This document shows positions 54,045 to 62,598 of a stretch of DNA of 64,000 nt, one piece after another (position 1 is the stretch's first letter; each line of letters opens with the position of its first letter). The notes under the pieces are model-generated. The model was not told the DNA's origin, did no database searches, and saw nothing but the letters and a program-made list of their open reading frames with translations. A program made the position numbers and the translations under genes. The DNA is taken from the NCBI GenBank assembly GCA_025517565.1, contig JAOPKD010000003.1, forward strand, positions 62,001 to 126,000, given 5' to 3'. Source of the DNA: Halapricum hydrolyticum. Lineage in GTDB: Archaea; Halobacteriota; Halobacteria; Halobacteriales; Haloarculaceae.

Positions 54045-55522
54045 CTATCACCGCAGCCATCCTCTCTCGTGGCTGAACAGCACGTTCTGAGATCGCAGAG
54101 GATCTCTCCCCGGGAAACACGGAGGTGCGGTCAGTGGCGCCGCTTGACCTCCATCGACGAGAAACCGTCGAGAGATGTGTGGAAGCTGTAACTAATAGTG
54201 ATGATCGGAAGTTCTCAGACTTTCCAACGTAGCAGATTCCAGATGTGTTGAAATTGGCCTGGCCGATACAGGCCCTGTACTGAGCACTCGATGGAAGCTG
54301 CTTCTGGAGACGCTCATGCGTCACATATTGTTGATGTGGGGTTATCTCGTGATTCTGCTATAGAGCGAGGTGAACTACCCGATCTACCGCGCTCGGGCCT
54401 ACTCGGCGCTCGCTGAGGAAGGGGGCTTAGCGCCCTCCACCGCAGAAACTAAAGATCAATGTATATCCTCACTCTCTTCTGGAGAACTGTATCAACAATC
54501 TTCTACGGAAGAGCGTCTGGAGAAAGCTCCGCACAAGATACGCGCCATGTCTCGTTCACAGCGGTTCTGGCAGCGATTAGGGAGCATTCGGCTCGAATAT
54601 GGGCTCTTTTGCCAATCCCCATGAGCCCTCATAATCGGGTTCGCGCTCCGGAAGAAACTGTTGGGTGTGGTCCTTACGGGCAACTAGGTCGATCCTGTCG
54701 GGAGGAGGTGTCATCGGTTGTCGTGTCCGTTCTGGATTGCTGTTCACTGATGGTCAGTTCACGTCACCGGTCTGGTCCCGAACAGCGACAATGCTGCACG
54801 TTCGATGGAGCACTCTCAGTTGCGAAAACCCCAAGACTGCATCTGTGTCTGCAGATTGCCGGCTCCAACAGATTGGGAGTATGCTCCTTCCGTTTGCGTC
54901 GTACTCGGACGCATTCGCTAGCCATCCGCTACAGCGTGATGTTTCAGATTCCTGCTTGTGAGTACCGTACTGTGACTGCTGGAACCACTAGACGGAACTC
55001 GATTATGAACACGATACGCCTGGATATCCTCCCCATGACGCCATGCGTCGCCGCAGCGATTCTCGATATTTCTGCCTTCCCACCCGCTCTATCGCTGGTT
55101 CGAATTGATTCGCCACTCTTTCCTAGTTCTCTTTTCCCTCTCTTTTGAAGTGTACTAGCGGTGATTCAGGCCATTATGAGGAGAACATCTGTCGTCGATC
55201 TCATTACATGCGAGTCATAATCGGCTCCAGTGTTCGGGTTTGCAGTCCATCACTGTTCGGCGAGTGAATCGAGGTTTTGTATAATTATCGCACAGAAGCG
55301 TCCACGTCACTGATGTTGCCTTGTCGCTGCAGGCACGACAGCGATGGCATGGTCTCGATCGTGACGACATCGAAGATTTCGTGTTCGACGCCACGGTTGA
55401 TGCGACGAGCATCTGGATTGCCTGCTTCGAGGCCTGCCGTCACAACTTCACCATAGACGCGCTCGGGGACGACACACGGTCAGTGTCAAATACTGGGTCG
55501 TCGGATCGATGGAACCTGTAGC
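54045..55522. other. Gene-free, eroded region
   Basis: About 1.5 kb with lower GC than the coding DNA around it and only short, inconsistent open frames. 54369-54450 resembles an insertion-sequence relic (GGGGGCTTAGCGCCCTC, compare 42770-42790). No RNA gene, integrase or attachment repeat was recognised. It probably marks the decayed right edge of the conjugative region. Confidence 0.5.
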
Positions 55523-55528
55523 TTTAAG
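55523..55528 (+). promoter_or_regulatory. TATA box of the second AglB-like gene
   Basis: TTTAAG lies 27-32 bases before the ATG at 55555, the spacing of leaderless haloarchaeal messages. Sequence from about 55535 to the ATG is shared with the chimeric gene at 29115. Confidence 0.5.
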
Positions 55529-55554
55529 CGGATGCCACGGTGGAATGTGGATAT

Positions 55555-58506
55555 ATGACTGACGTGCGGGCCGCGATCGAGTCGCTTCTCGAGGACAGGC
55601 CCGATCTCGAAGATCGCCTGGAAGATCTGCTGGCCGTCGACGCCCAGCACGACACTTGGACGTTCGAGGACGTCCCCTTCGACTCCGGGACGTTCGGCGA
55701 GCTAGTCTCTCGGGAGATCGTCGAGAAGACCGACGGCGAGTATCGGCTCCGCGATCCGGCGGCCGTCGAGGCGATTCTGAACCCGGACGCGGTCGAGGAC
55801 GACGACACAGACGCCTCGTCGCGCTCGCTGCCGGACGGCCCGGCGCTTTCGCTGCCGGACATCGATCGCGTGACTGCGATCGGACTGAGCGGTGCGCTCG
55901 CGCTCGTCGTGCTCTTCCGGGTGTTCCCGTTTCCCTCGGTCTTCCAGAACCGCGACGTCGTCCTCTCGGGTAACGATCCGTACGCGTATCGGTATCTCGT
56001 TCACCAACTGCTGGCCGAGAGCGGTGGGGCGCTGGACCTGTCGACGCTGTCGGAACTGCCGGGCGGGATCGCCCACGGCGAACCGCTGTTCGTCGCGACG
56101 CTGTGGTGGATCGCGGCGCTGTTCGGCGGGGCTGCGGATCACGTGCTGGCGTGGTATCCGGTCGTCTCGGCGGTCGTGACCGCGCTGCTCGTGTACGTGT
56201 TAACCGTCCGGGTGACGGACGATCGGCGGGTCGGGATCGCTGCCGTGGCGCTGCTGGCGATCGTGCCGGGCCACGCGTTCCGGACCGGGATCGGCTTCGC
56301 CGACCACCACGCCTTCGACTACCCCTGGCTCGCGCTGACGGCGCTGGCGGTGGTGTCGCTCGCGGATCGAGAACTCGGTGATCGCGGGACGTGGCCGTGG
56401 GTGCTCGCGCTCGGGGTTGGCGTCAGCGGGCAGGCGCTCGCCTGGGACGCCGGGCCGCTGTTGCTCGTTCCGCTTGCGGTCTACGTGGCGCTGGTCGTCC
56501 CCTCGTGGGTACGTGCCGGCCGCTCGCCGCTTCATGAGGGTGCCGGGCTGGTCGCCGGACTCGCACTCGGAGCAACGCTCGTCGCCGGGGCCCACCACGC
56601 GTTCGGGTGGCACTCGACTGAGGTCGCGGCCGTTCCGGGGCTGTTGCTTGTCGGGACGATCGGTTTGGTGGCCCTGGGGACGGCCACAGAGCGGTTCGAC
56701 GTCGGGGTGCGACCGCTTGTCGGTGCCGAGGTCGGTGGGCTGGTCGTCGGCGTGCTCGTGGTACGAACGTTGCTGCCGTCGCTGTCGGAGCAACTCTCCG
56801 GCGGGATCGACTTCCTGCTCACGACCGAGGGGATCGCCGAGACGACGTCGATCGTCGCCGGGCGGGTCGGGGCGCTCGCCGGGCCGATCTTTTTGTTCGG
56901 GTTCGCGCTCTTCCTCGCTGTGCCGTATCTCGCGTGGGCGAGCTGGCGGTGTTATCGTCGCCACGAACCGGGCCTGCTGGCAGTGTCGGTCTACGCCTGG
57001 GTCTTTCTCGTGCTCGGGATCGTGCAGGCGCGATTCGCCGGGCAACTGGCTATTTTCGTCGCCGTCTTCGGCGGACTCGGGTTCGTCCACCTGGCCGCCT
57101 GGGTCGAGCTGACGGACTATCCCGAACTGTTCGGTGAAGACGACTCCGGGCCACGGGAATCGGCGGACACGAACGAGTCCCCGCGACCGGCGGACCTCGC
57201 GTGGCCCGAGCGCCGCGAGGCGCTGTACACGGCCGGGCTCGGACTGGGCATCGCCAGTCTCGGGACTGTGATGACGCCGATCAAACACTCCCAGGTGACG
57301 ATCGACGATTCGATCTACGAGGCGGCTGCGTTCATGCGCGAGTACGCCGACGAGCAGGGCTGGGAGTATCCCGACAACTACGTCTTCAGCCGCTGGGGAC
57401 GCAACCGGGTGTACAACTGGTTCGTCAACGGCGAGTCCCGGAGTTACGGGTACGCACAGTCGAACTACGAGGACTTCGTCACCTCGACCGACGGGACGGA
57501 GTGGTACGAGCGATTGGGTGATCGGGTGGGGTTCATCGCGACCGGGCGTGGCTTGCCGATCGACGCCGGCGGCCGGACGATCTACGAGCGACTCTGGAGC
57601 GAGAACCTGGGGATCGAGACCGACCACTACCGGGCCGTGTGGGCAACTGCTGACGACTCCCGGCGAGTGTACACGCTGGTTCCGGGTGCGCGCGTGACCG
57701 GTCCGGCACCGGCGCAAGAGGACGTGCGCATCGAGGGCGACGTCGAGATCGGCGCGCAAACGCGATCGGTCGGCCTGGACGTCTCGACCGGTGAACACGG
57801 CGTCTATCAGGCGACGATCCCGCTGCCCGGGACCTACGACGCGCCGGACGGCACGGTGGAAGTCTCGGCTGCGGACGTTCGGGCCGGGCGGCTCCGATCC
57901 GAATTCGACGGCGATGCGTACGCACGCTGGTCGTTCGACGAGGGATCCGGCGAGTGGGCCTACGACCGCGCAGGTGGCCACCACGGCCGCGTCCACGGGG
58001 CGGAGTGGGCTGACGGTCGCGAAGGGGCGGCGCTGTCCTTCGAGGGCCAGGCCGAGGAGTATGTCGAGGCTCCGATCGACTCGCTCCAGGAGTTTACGCT
58101 CGGTCTCTGGGCGCGTCCGACGGCACTTGACGTCTCCGGGGAGAACGACTACCGGGACGTCGTTCGGGCGGAAAACGGCAGCATCCTGATCTTCGAACAG
58201 AACGGCCGGATCAGCTTCCGATTGCCCGGCGCTGGCGGCGGCCGGGTCGTCGGGAGTGGCGTCGAGACAGACGCGTGGACGCACGTTGCAGTCACGTTCG
58301 ATGGAACGACGCGAACGATCTACGTCGACGGGGCACAGGTGGCACAGGACGACGTTTCCGTCGGGTCGCTCGAGTGGGGCGAGTCAGTGCGGTTCGGGAA
58401 CCGGTACTCGACGCCGTCCCGCCACGGCTACGCGGGCCGGCTCGCGGACGTTCGTATCTACGAGGGCGCACGGTCGGATATCTCGGCGCCGTTTGGACTG
58501 GAGTGA
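55555..58506 (+). CDS. AglB-like oligosaccharyltransferase fused to a LamG-type domain
   Basis: 983 residues from ATG 55555; a GTG at 55540 is in frame but inside the promoter spacing. Residues 1-90 form a small winged-helix-like head. A polytopic STT3-like region follows with GNDPYAYRY (about 140) and GFADHHAFDY (about 246). Then the soluble part: RWGRNRVYNWFVNG near 613 in place of WWDYG. Residues about 788-983 (ARWSFDEGSGEWAYDRAGGH, FTLGLWARPT, WTHVAVTFDG, GRLADVRIY) are a LamG/concanavalin-like jelly roll. Probably transfers glycans, with the extra domain binding carbohydrate outside the cell. Confidence 0.8.
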   Translation: MTDVRAAIESLLEDRPDLEDRLEDLLAVDAQHDTWTFEDVPFDSGTFGELVSREIVEKTDGEYRLRDPAAVEAILNPDAVEDDDTDASSRSLPDGPALSLPDIDRVTAIGLSGALALVVLFRVFPFPSVFQNRDVVLSGNDPYAYRYLVHQLLAESGGALDLSTLSELPGGIAHGEPLFVATLWWIAALFGGAADHVLAWYPVVSAVVTALLVYVLTVRVTDDRRVGIAAVALLAIVPGHAFRTGIGFADHHAFDYPWLALTALAVVSLADRELGDRGTWPWVLALGVGVSGQALAWDAGPLLLVPLAVYVALVVPSWVRAGRSPLHEGAGLVAGLALGATLVAGAHHAFGWHSTEVAAVPGLLLVGTIGLVALGTATERFDVGVRPLVGAEVGGLVVGVLVVRTLLPSLSEQLSGGIDFLLTTEGIAETTSIVAGRVGALAGPIFLFGFALFLAVPYLAWASWRCYRRHEPGLLAVSVYAWVFLVLGIVQARFAGQLAIFVAVFGGLGFVHLAAWVELTDYPELFGEDDSGPRESADTNESPRPADLAWPERREALYTAGLGLGIASLGTVMTPIKHSQVTIDDSIYEAAAFMREYADEQGWEYPDNYVFSRWGRNRVYNWFVNGESRSYGYAQSNYEDFVTSTDGTEWYERLGDRVGFIATGRGLPIDAGGRTIYERLWSENLGIETDHYRAVWATADDSRRVYTLVPGARVTGPAPAQEDVRIEGDVEIGAQTRSVGLDVSTGEHGVYQATIPLPGTYDAPDGTVEVSAADVRAGRLRSEFDGDAYARWSFDEGSGEWAYDRAGGHHGRVHGAEWADGREGAALSFEGQAEEYVEAPIDSLQEFTLGLWARPTALDVSGENDYRDVVRAENGSILIFEQNGRISFRLPGAGGGRVVGSGVETDAWTHVAVTFDGTTRTIYVDGAQVAQDDVSVGSLEWGESVRFGNRYSTPSRHGYAGRLADVRIYEGARSDISAPFGLE

Positions 58507-58598
58507 CCGTGGACGATTCCTCACGTAATATAGAGTTATCGTAATCTTTTACATCGCCACCGGGAACCACACTGTATGTATCTGGACGGTGGTCAGTC

Positions 58599-60308
58599 GT
58601 GGAGTTGATCGACGACGAGGGGAGGCTGTTCGGCGTCGTCAACGTCATCGACGCACTGGTCGTACTTCTGGTTCTCGCGGTCCTGATCGCTGGCGTCGCG
58701 TTGCTCAATCCGTTCGCGACCGAGGCAGAGACGGCCGAGCGATACGCGACGATCGATCTCGGCGAGCAGCAGCCGTTTGTCGCCGAACAGATCACCGATG
58801 GCGACGTGATGAACCCGCCTAACGCGCGCAATGTCACCGTGACCGACGTCCACGTCGGGCCCGCCGCCGGCACGAACGTCTCCGTAACCGCTCGGGTTCG
58901 TATCAACGGCTCGCTCGGCGAGGACGGCGAGCCGTTCCGCTATCGCGGTGACGGCGTCCGACAGGGCGGCCAGTTCACGCTCGAAACCGCGGCATACACC
59001 GCGAGCGGGACGATTACCCGACTCGACACCGAGGGTGCGGCGCTCGATACCGTCACCCGACAGGTTCGACTCGACGGCACGCTGTCCTCGACGGCAGCGC
59101 AGCGACTCCAGAGCGGAGATACCGTGACCTACGCCGGTCGCGAGGGCGCGACCGTCGAGACCGTCTACATCGGGCCCAACGGCGACTCGGCGAACCGGCG
59201 TGCCACCGCCACGATCTCGGTCGAGACGTTACGCCAGTCGGGCGATCTCACGTTCGGCGACCAGTCGGTCAAGCTCGGACAGTCGTTGTCGCTGGACTTC
59301 GGTGAATACGGCCTGTCCGGAACGATCAAGGCGATCGGCGACGACGCCGAGATCCAGACGGAAACGGCTGAGGTGTCGGTCGTGACGACCGTTTCGGGAG
59401 AAGTCGCGACGCAGTTGGAAGCCGGGGATACGTACGATCTCGGTCCCGCGACCGTCGCGACGATCGACTCGGTCACCCAGTATCCGGGTCCGTCCAACGG
59501 TCAGCGCCGCCTCTACGTGGACCTCTCGCTCGATACGGTGATTCAGGACGGGGATCGCTACTTCGGTCCGGATCAGCTCTCGATCGGTACGTCGATCCCG
59601 TTCCGGACGGCCGAGTACTCCTTCAGCGGGACGATCGAGACGATCGGCGAACCAGCCGAGACGAACACCACGAAGGTCGCTCTCGAGACGACCGTGTCGA
59701 ACACCGTCGCGGACACGATCGAGATCGGCGACATCTTCGAGTTCGGCGGGCAGTCCATCGCCAGCGTCCAGACGATGGACGTCTACCCGACCGGTGACGA
59801 CAGCACTCGTCGAGTCCTCCTGGGGATGGACCTGCAGACAGTGACGCGTGACTCCGGCGCGTACTTCGGGGCCGATCGCGTCACGCTCGGCTCGACGATT
59901 CCCTTCGAGACGGACGCCTATCGCCTCTCCGGAGAGGTCATCGGACGCGACGCCTACGTCCCGAACGGCTCGGTGACCACCGCGACGATCTCCGTGAAAG
60001 TCGCGGACGTCGAACCCGAGTTCGCTGACGGGATCGAAGTCGGCATGATCGAAGAATCGATGGGCAAGACGACGGCCGAAATCGTCGACAAGCGGACAGA
60101 GCCGGCGTCGATCATCCTCACCAGCGAGAGCGGCGAGATCTTCGAGCGAACCCACCCGCGCAACGAGGACGTCTATCTCACTGTCGACGCGACCGTCCGT
60201 GAGACGCCGGACGGCTACCAGTTCCACGCCCAGTCGCTCAAGGAGGGCGATACAATTACGCTCGACTTCCGGACGATCACTGTCCGGGGCACGGTGACGG
60301 ACATCTAG
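58599..60308 (+). CDS. DUF4330-type membrane-anchored repeat protein
   Basis: 569 residues from GTG 58599. The start LIDDEGRLFGVVNVIDALVV plus one hydrophobic helix is the DUF4330 signature. The extracellular part consists of about four repeats of some 90 residues, each with a pattern like ETAAYTASGTI, FGEYGLSGTI, RTAEYSFSGTI, ETDAYRLSGEV. It lies between the AglB-like gene and a membrane protein, one base before the next start. Likely a surface scaffold; function unknown. Confidence 0.72.
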   Translation: MELIDDEGRLFGVVNVIDALVVLLVLAVLIAGVALLNPFATEAETAERYATIDLGEQQPFVAEQITDGDVMNPPNARNVTVTDVHVGPAAGTNVSVTARVRINGSLGEDGEPFRYRGDGVRQGGQFTLETAAYTASGTITRLDTEGAALDTVTRQVRLDGTLSSTAAQRLQSGDTVTYAGREGATVETVYIGPNGDSANRRATATISVETLRQSGDLTFGDQSVKLGQSLSLDFGEYGLSGTIKAIGDDAEIQTETAEVSVVTTVSGEVATQLEAGDTYDLGPATVATIDSVTQYPGPSNGQRRLYVDLSLDTVIQDGDRYFGPDQLSIGTSIPFRTAEYSFSGTIETIGEPAETNTTKVALETTVSNTVADTIEIGDIFEFGGQSIASVQTMDVYPTGDDSTRRVLLGMDLQTVTRDSGAYFGADRVTLGSTIPFETDAYRLSGEVIGRDAYVPNGSVTTATISVKVADVEPEFADGIEVGMIEESMGKTTAEIVDKRTEPASIILTSESGEIFERTHPRNEDVYLTVDATVRETPDGYQFHAQSLKEGDTITLDFRTITVRGTVTDI

Positions 60309-61187
60309 ATGAGCGTTGACGATCGCATCGACCGAGCGCTATCCGCTTCGCGGATCAGACAGGGCCTCGACCGCTTCCTGTCCGGGTCTACCGTCGTGTC
60401 GACGCTGTCGTCGCTCGCTCGAGACCGGGCGGATCGACTCCGTGCTCGGGGCCGGACCGTTCGGTCGTGGCTGGAGCGATCGACGCTCGGACAGGCCGGG
60501 CGTGCGGTCAGTCGGCGACTCGGGGAGCTCGTAGGCGGGTCTCGCGCGCTGTCGGGGCTGTCGGCGGTCGAGCGCTGGGTGCGGTCGTCGTGGCTCTATC
60601 GGTGGCTGACGGCCGAGCCCGAGCCGGATGTCGTCGTCATCGACCTCCGGGAGACGGTGACCGTCCGTCCGTTCCTGACCGCGATCGACGAGTCGATCGG
60701 CCTGCTCGTGACCGGTCGCCGGACGTCGATCGTCCGTCGGTCGGTCGAGCGAGGCTGGCGGCGCTTTCGCAGCTCGCCAGTCCGGTACGCGAGTCTGTTC
60801 GGGCTGTTCGCGCTGCTCGGTGCGACTGCGGCGAGCGTGGTCCGCGGGACGCTCTCGGCCGGGGGGGTCTGGCTGCGTCTCGTCCTCGCGGTCGCATTTC
60901 TTCTCGGTGCGCGCGTCGATCGACCCTGGGCGGAACTTCGGACGTCCCGGCCGGTCCAGTTATTGCTCGCGGCGCTCGAACCGCCCGAGCCGCCCGGTGA
61001 ACAGGGGTCTCGCGATGCGCGTGGCATCGGGGCGTCTGACCACCCCGAAGATCGATCCGCCGAGCGTTCCCGGGGGGACGACGACTCGGGCACGTCCACG
61101 TCGTCGGACGATGCCTCGGGGACGTCTCCGTCGTCGGACGATGCCTCGGGGACGTCTCCGTCGTCGGACGATGCCTCTGATTCGTAG
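60309..61187 (+). CDS. Membrane protein of unknown function with Ser/Asp repeat tail
   Basis: 292 residues. The basic N-terminal half (many Arg) is followed by VVVIDLRETVTVRPFLTAID and two hydrophobic helices (about residues 165-205). The tail has three near-perfect ten-residue repeats of the type DASGTSPSSD. Adjacent to the DUF4330 gene with no gap, so co-translated. No domain recognised. Confidence 0.6.
   Translation: MSVDDRIDRALSASRIRQGLDRFLSGSTVVSTLSSLARDRADRLRARGRTVRSWLERSTLGQAGRAVSRRLGELVGGSRALSGLSAVERWVRSSWLYRWLTAEPEPDVVVIDLRETVTVRPFLTAIDESIGLLVTGRRTSIVRRSVERGWRRFRSSPVRYASLFGLFALLGATAASVVRGTLSAGGVWLRLVLAVAFLLGARVDRPWAELRTSRPVQLLLAALEPPEPPGEQGSRDARGIGASDHPEDRSAERSRGDDDSGTSTSSDDASGTSPSSDDASGTSPSSDDASDS
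61087..61176 (+). repeat. 30-bp tandem repeat, three copies
   Basis: Three adjoining 30-base units within the 3' end of the preceding gene; the last two are identical and the first differs at a few bases. In-frame, so copy number can vary without breaking the gene. Confidence 0.85.
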
Positions 61188-61548
61188 CAGCCTGCGGAAC
61201 TTTTGACGACGACCTTGTGGATGTTTGGAACAGCCCGAAAGCCCCCGCGGTCTCGACTCGGGAGCCTCGCTGCGGTCCTCGCCCGCTGCGGTCCTTGCGT
61301 CGGCTGCCGTCGTCGAGACCGCGGCCCCTTTCATTCCCGCCCCGGTGGCTGGTCGATCACGCTACGTGGGTGGACTGCGGCGGTCTCTGTGTCGCCAGGG
61401 GGCTTTTGGGCTGCTGCGATCTCTGCATCTGTGTCGCTGAGCACCCTGAAGGACGGTCTCTCGGACTCTGCTTCGGCGGATCGTGTCTCGGCCGGCCTCC
61501 GGCAGTCGAATCGGAACACCCATTCCGGTCCGCCTATCGGCTGTAGAC
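61188..61548. other. Intergenic stretch without a gene
   Basis: GC-rich, with several accidental open frames on both strands. The real start of the next gene is the ATG at 61549. No clear promoter or terminator seen. Confidence 0.45.
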
Positions 61549-62421
61549 ATGGACTGGTCGATCGTCGTGGCGCTCGTCGTCGGCACGCTCCAGGGGATCT
61601 TCGAGTGGCTCCCGATATCGAGTGAGGGCAATCTCGCGATCGCGCTGTCGGCGCTCGGGCGCTCGCCGGACGACGCCGTCGCGTTCGCGCTGTTCTTGCA
61701 CCTGGGGACCGCGCTGTCGGCGACGGCCTATTACCGCCACGAGCTGCGCGACGTGCTCGAACTGGTGCCGGCCTGGCGTCCGAGCCGGGCTTTCGAGGGC
61801 GAACAGGCGCTGGTCACGTTTCTCGCGGCCGGGACGCTGGTCTCCGGGGTCGTCGGGATCGCGGCCTACGCGACGCTGGATGCGGTTGTGTCGTCGGTCA
61901 CGGGCGGGACGCTCGTCGTGCTTGTCGGCGTGTTGCTCGTGGCGACCGGGCTCTTCCAGCTCCTCTCCGGTTCTGTCGAAGGCGAGGCCCGGCCCAAGCC
62001 CCGCGGGCCCGACGCGGTTCTGGTCGGCGCGCTGCAGGGACTGGCGATTCTGCCCGGCGTCTCTCGATCGGGCGTGACCGCCGGCGCGTTGCTGCTGCGC
62101 GGGTACGACGGGCCGACGTCGTTCCGATTGTCGTTTCTGCTGTCGATCCCGGCCGCGGTCGGTGGCGGCCTGCTCGCGTTCGCGGATACCGGTCTCGGCG
62201 ACGTGACGCTGCTGGCCGCGGCGGTCGCGCTCGGCGCGGCCGCGACTGTCGGCTACGCGACTATCGACGCGCTCATGCGACTCGTCGAGCGCGTCTCCTT
62301 CTGGGGCGTGTGTCTCGCGCTCGGTCTGTTGGCGATCGCAGGCGGGATCCTTGTCGACCCCGACGGGTTTCTGGGTGCCGTGGATTCGCTCGTCGGTGTG
62401 TTCGCGCTGCTCGGGCGCTGA
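61549..62421 (+). CDS. uppP: Undecaprenyl-diphosphatase-like (UppP/BacA) lipid diphosphatase
   Basis: 290 residues from ATG 61549. FEWLPISSEGNLAI near the N-terminus and the second motif PGVSRSGVTAGALLLRG give the catalytic Glu, Ser and Arg residues of UppP. About eight hydrophobic helices. In archaea it probably recycles dolichyl diphosphate released after glycan transfer, which fits the AglB-like genes nearby. Confidence 0.88.
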   Translation: MDWSIVVALVVGTLQGIFEWLPISSEGNLAIALSALGRSPDDAVAFALFLHLGTALSATAYYRHELRDVLELVPAWRPSRAFEGEQALVTFLAAGTLVSGVVGIAAYATLDAVVSSVTGGTLVVLVGVLLVATGLFQLLSGSVEGEARPKPRGPDAVLVGALQGLAILPGVSRSGVTAGALLLRGYDGPTSFRLSFLLSIPAAVGGGLLAFADTGLGDVTLLAAAVALGAAATVGYATIDALMRLVERVSFWGVCLALGLLAIAGGILVDPDGFLGAVDSLVGVFALLGR

Positions 62422-62567
62422 TTTCGGTCTCTGCGTCGCGTCGGGGTTTCGTGACACGAACCGTCCGTAACCAGTGACACGAATATTATGGTTATTAAGT
62501 CTTACATGATTGAACACTCAGTTCAACCGATCTGGCGGGCAGATACCTGGTCGACGAACGGGTAGTT

Positions 62568-62573
62568 TTATTG
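62568..62573 (+). promoter_or_regulatory. TATA box of the glycosylphosphotransferase gene
   Basis: TTTTAT lies about 26-31 bases before the ATG at 62599, as for a leaderless transcript. Confidence 0.5.
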
Positions 62574-62598
62574 TCGATTCGATGTAACACACGTCCAG

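Noticed and set aside
54459-55148. 229-residue open frame in the gene-free region
   Set aside because: Composition is not acidic, no start signals, no pattern; chance frame in low-constraint DNA.
30084-55554. A tRNA attachment site for integration of the conjugative region
   Set aside because: No tRNA gene or tRNA 3'-end repeat was seen at either side; the only flanking repeat is AglB coding sequence.
56200-58284. 694-residue open frame antisense to the AglB-LamG gene
   Set aside because: Arg/Pro/Asp-rich shadow of the sense gene, no motifs.
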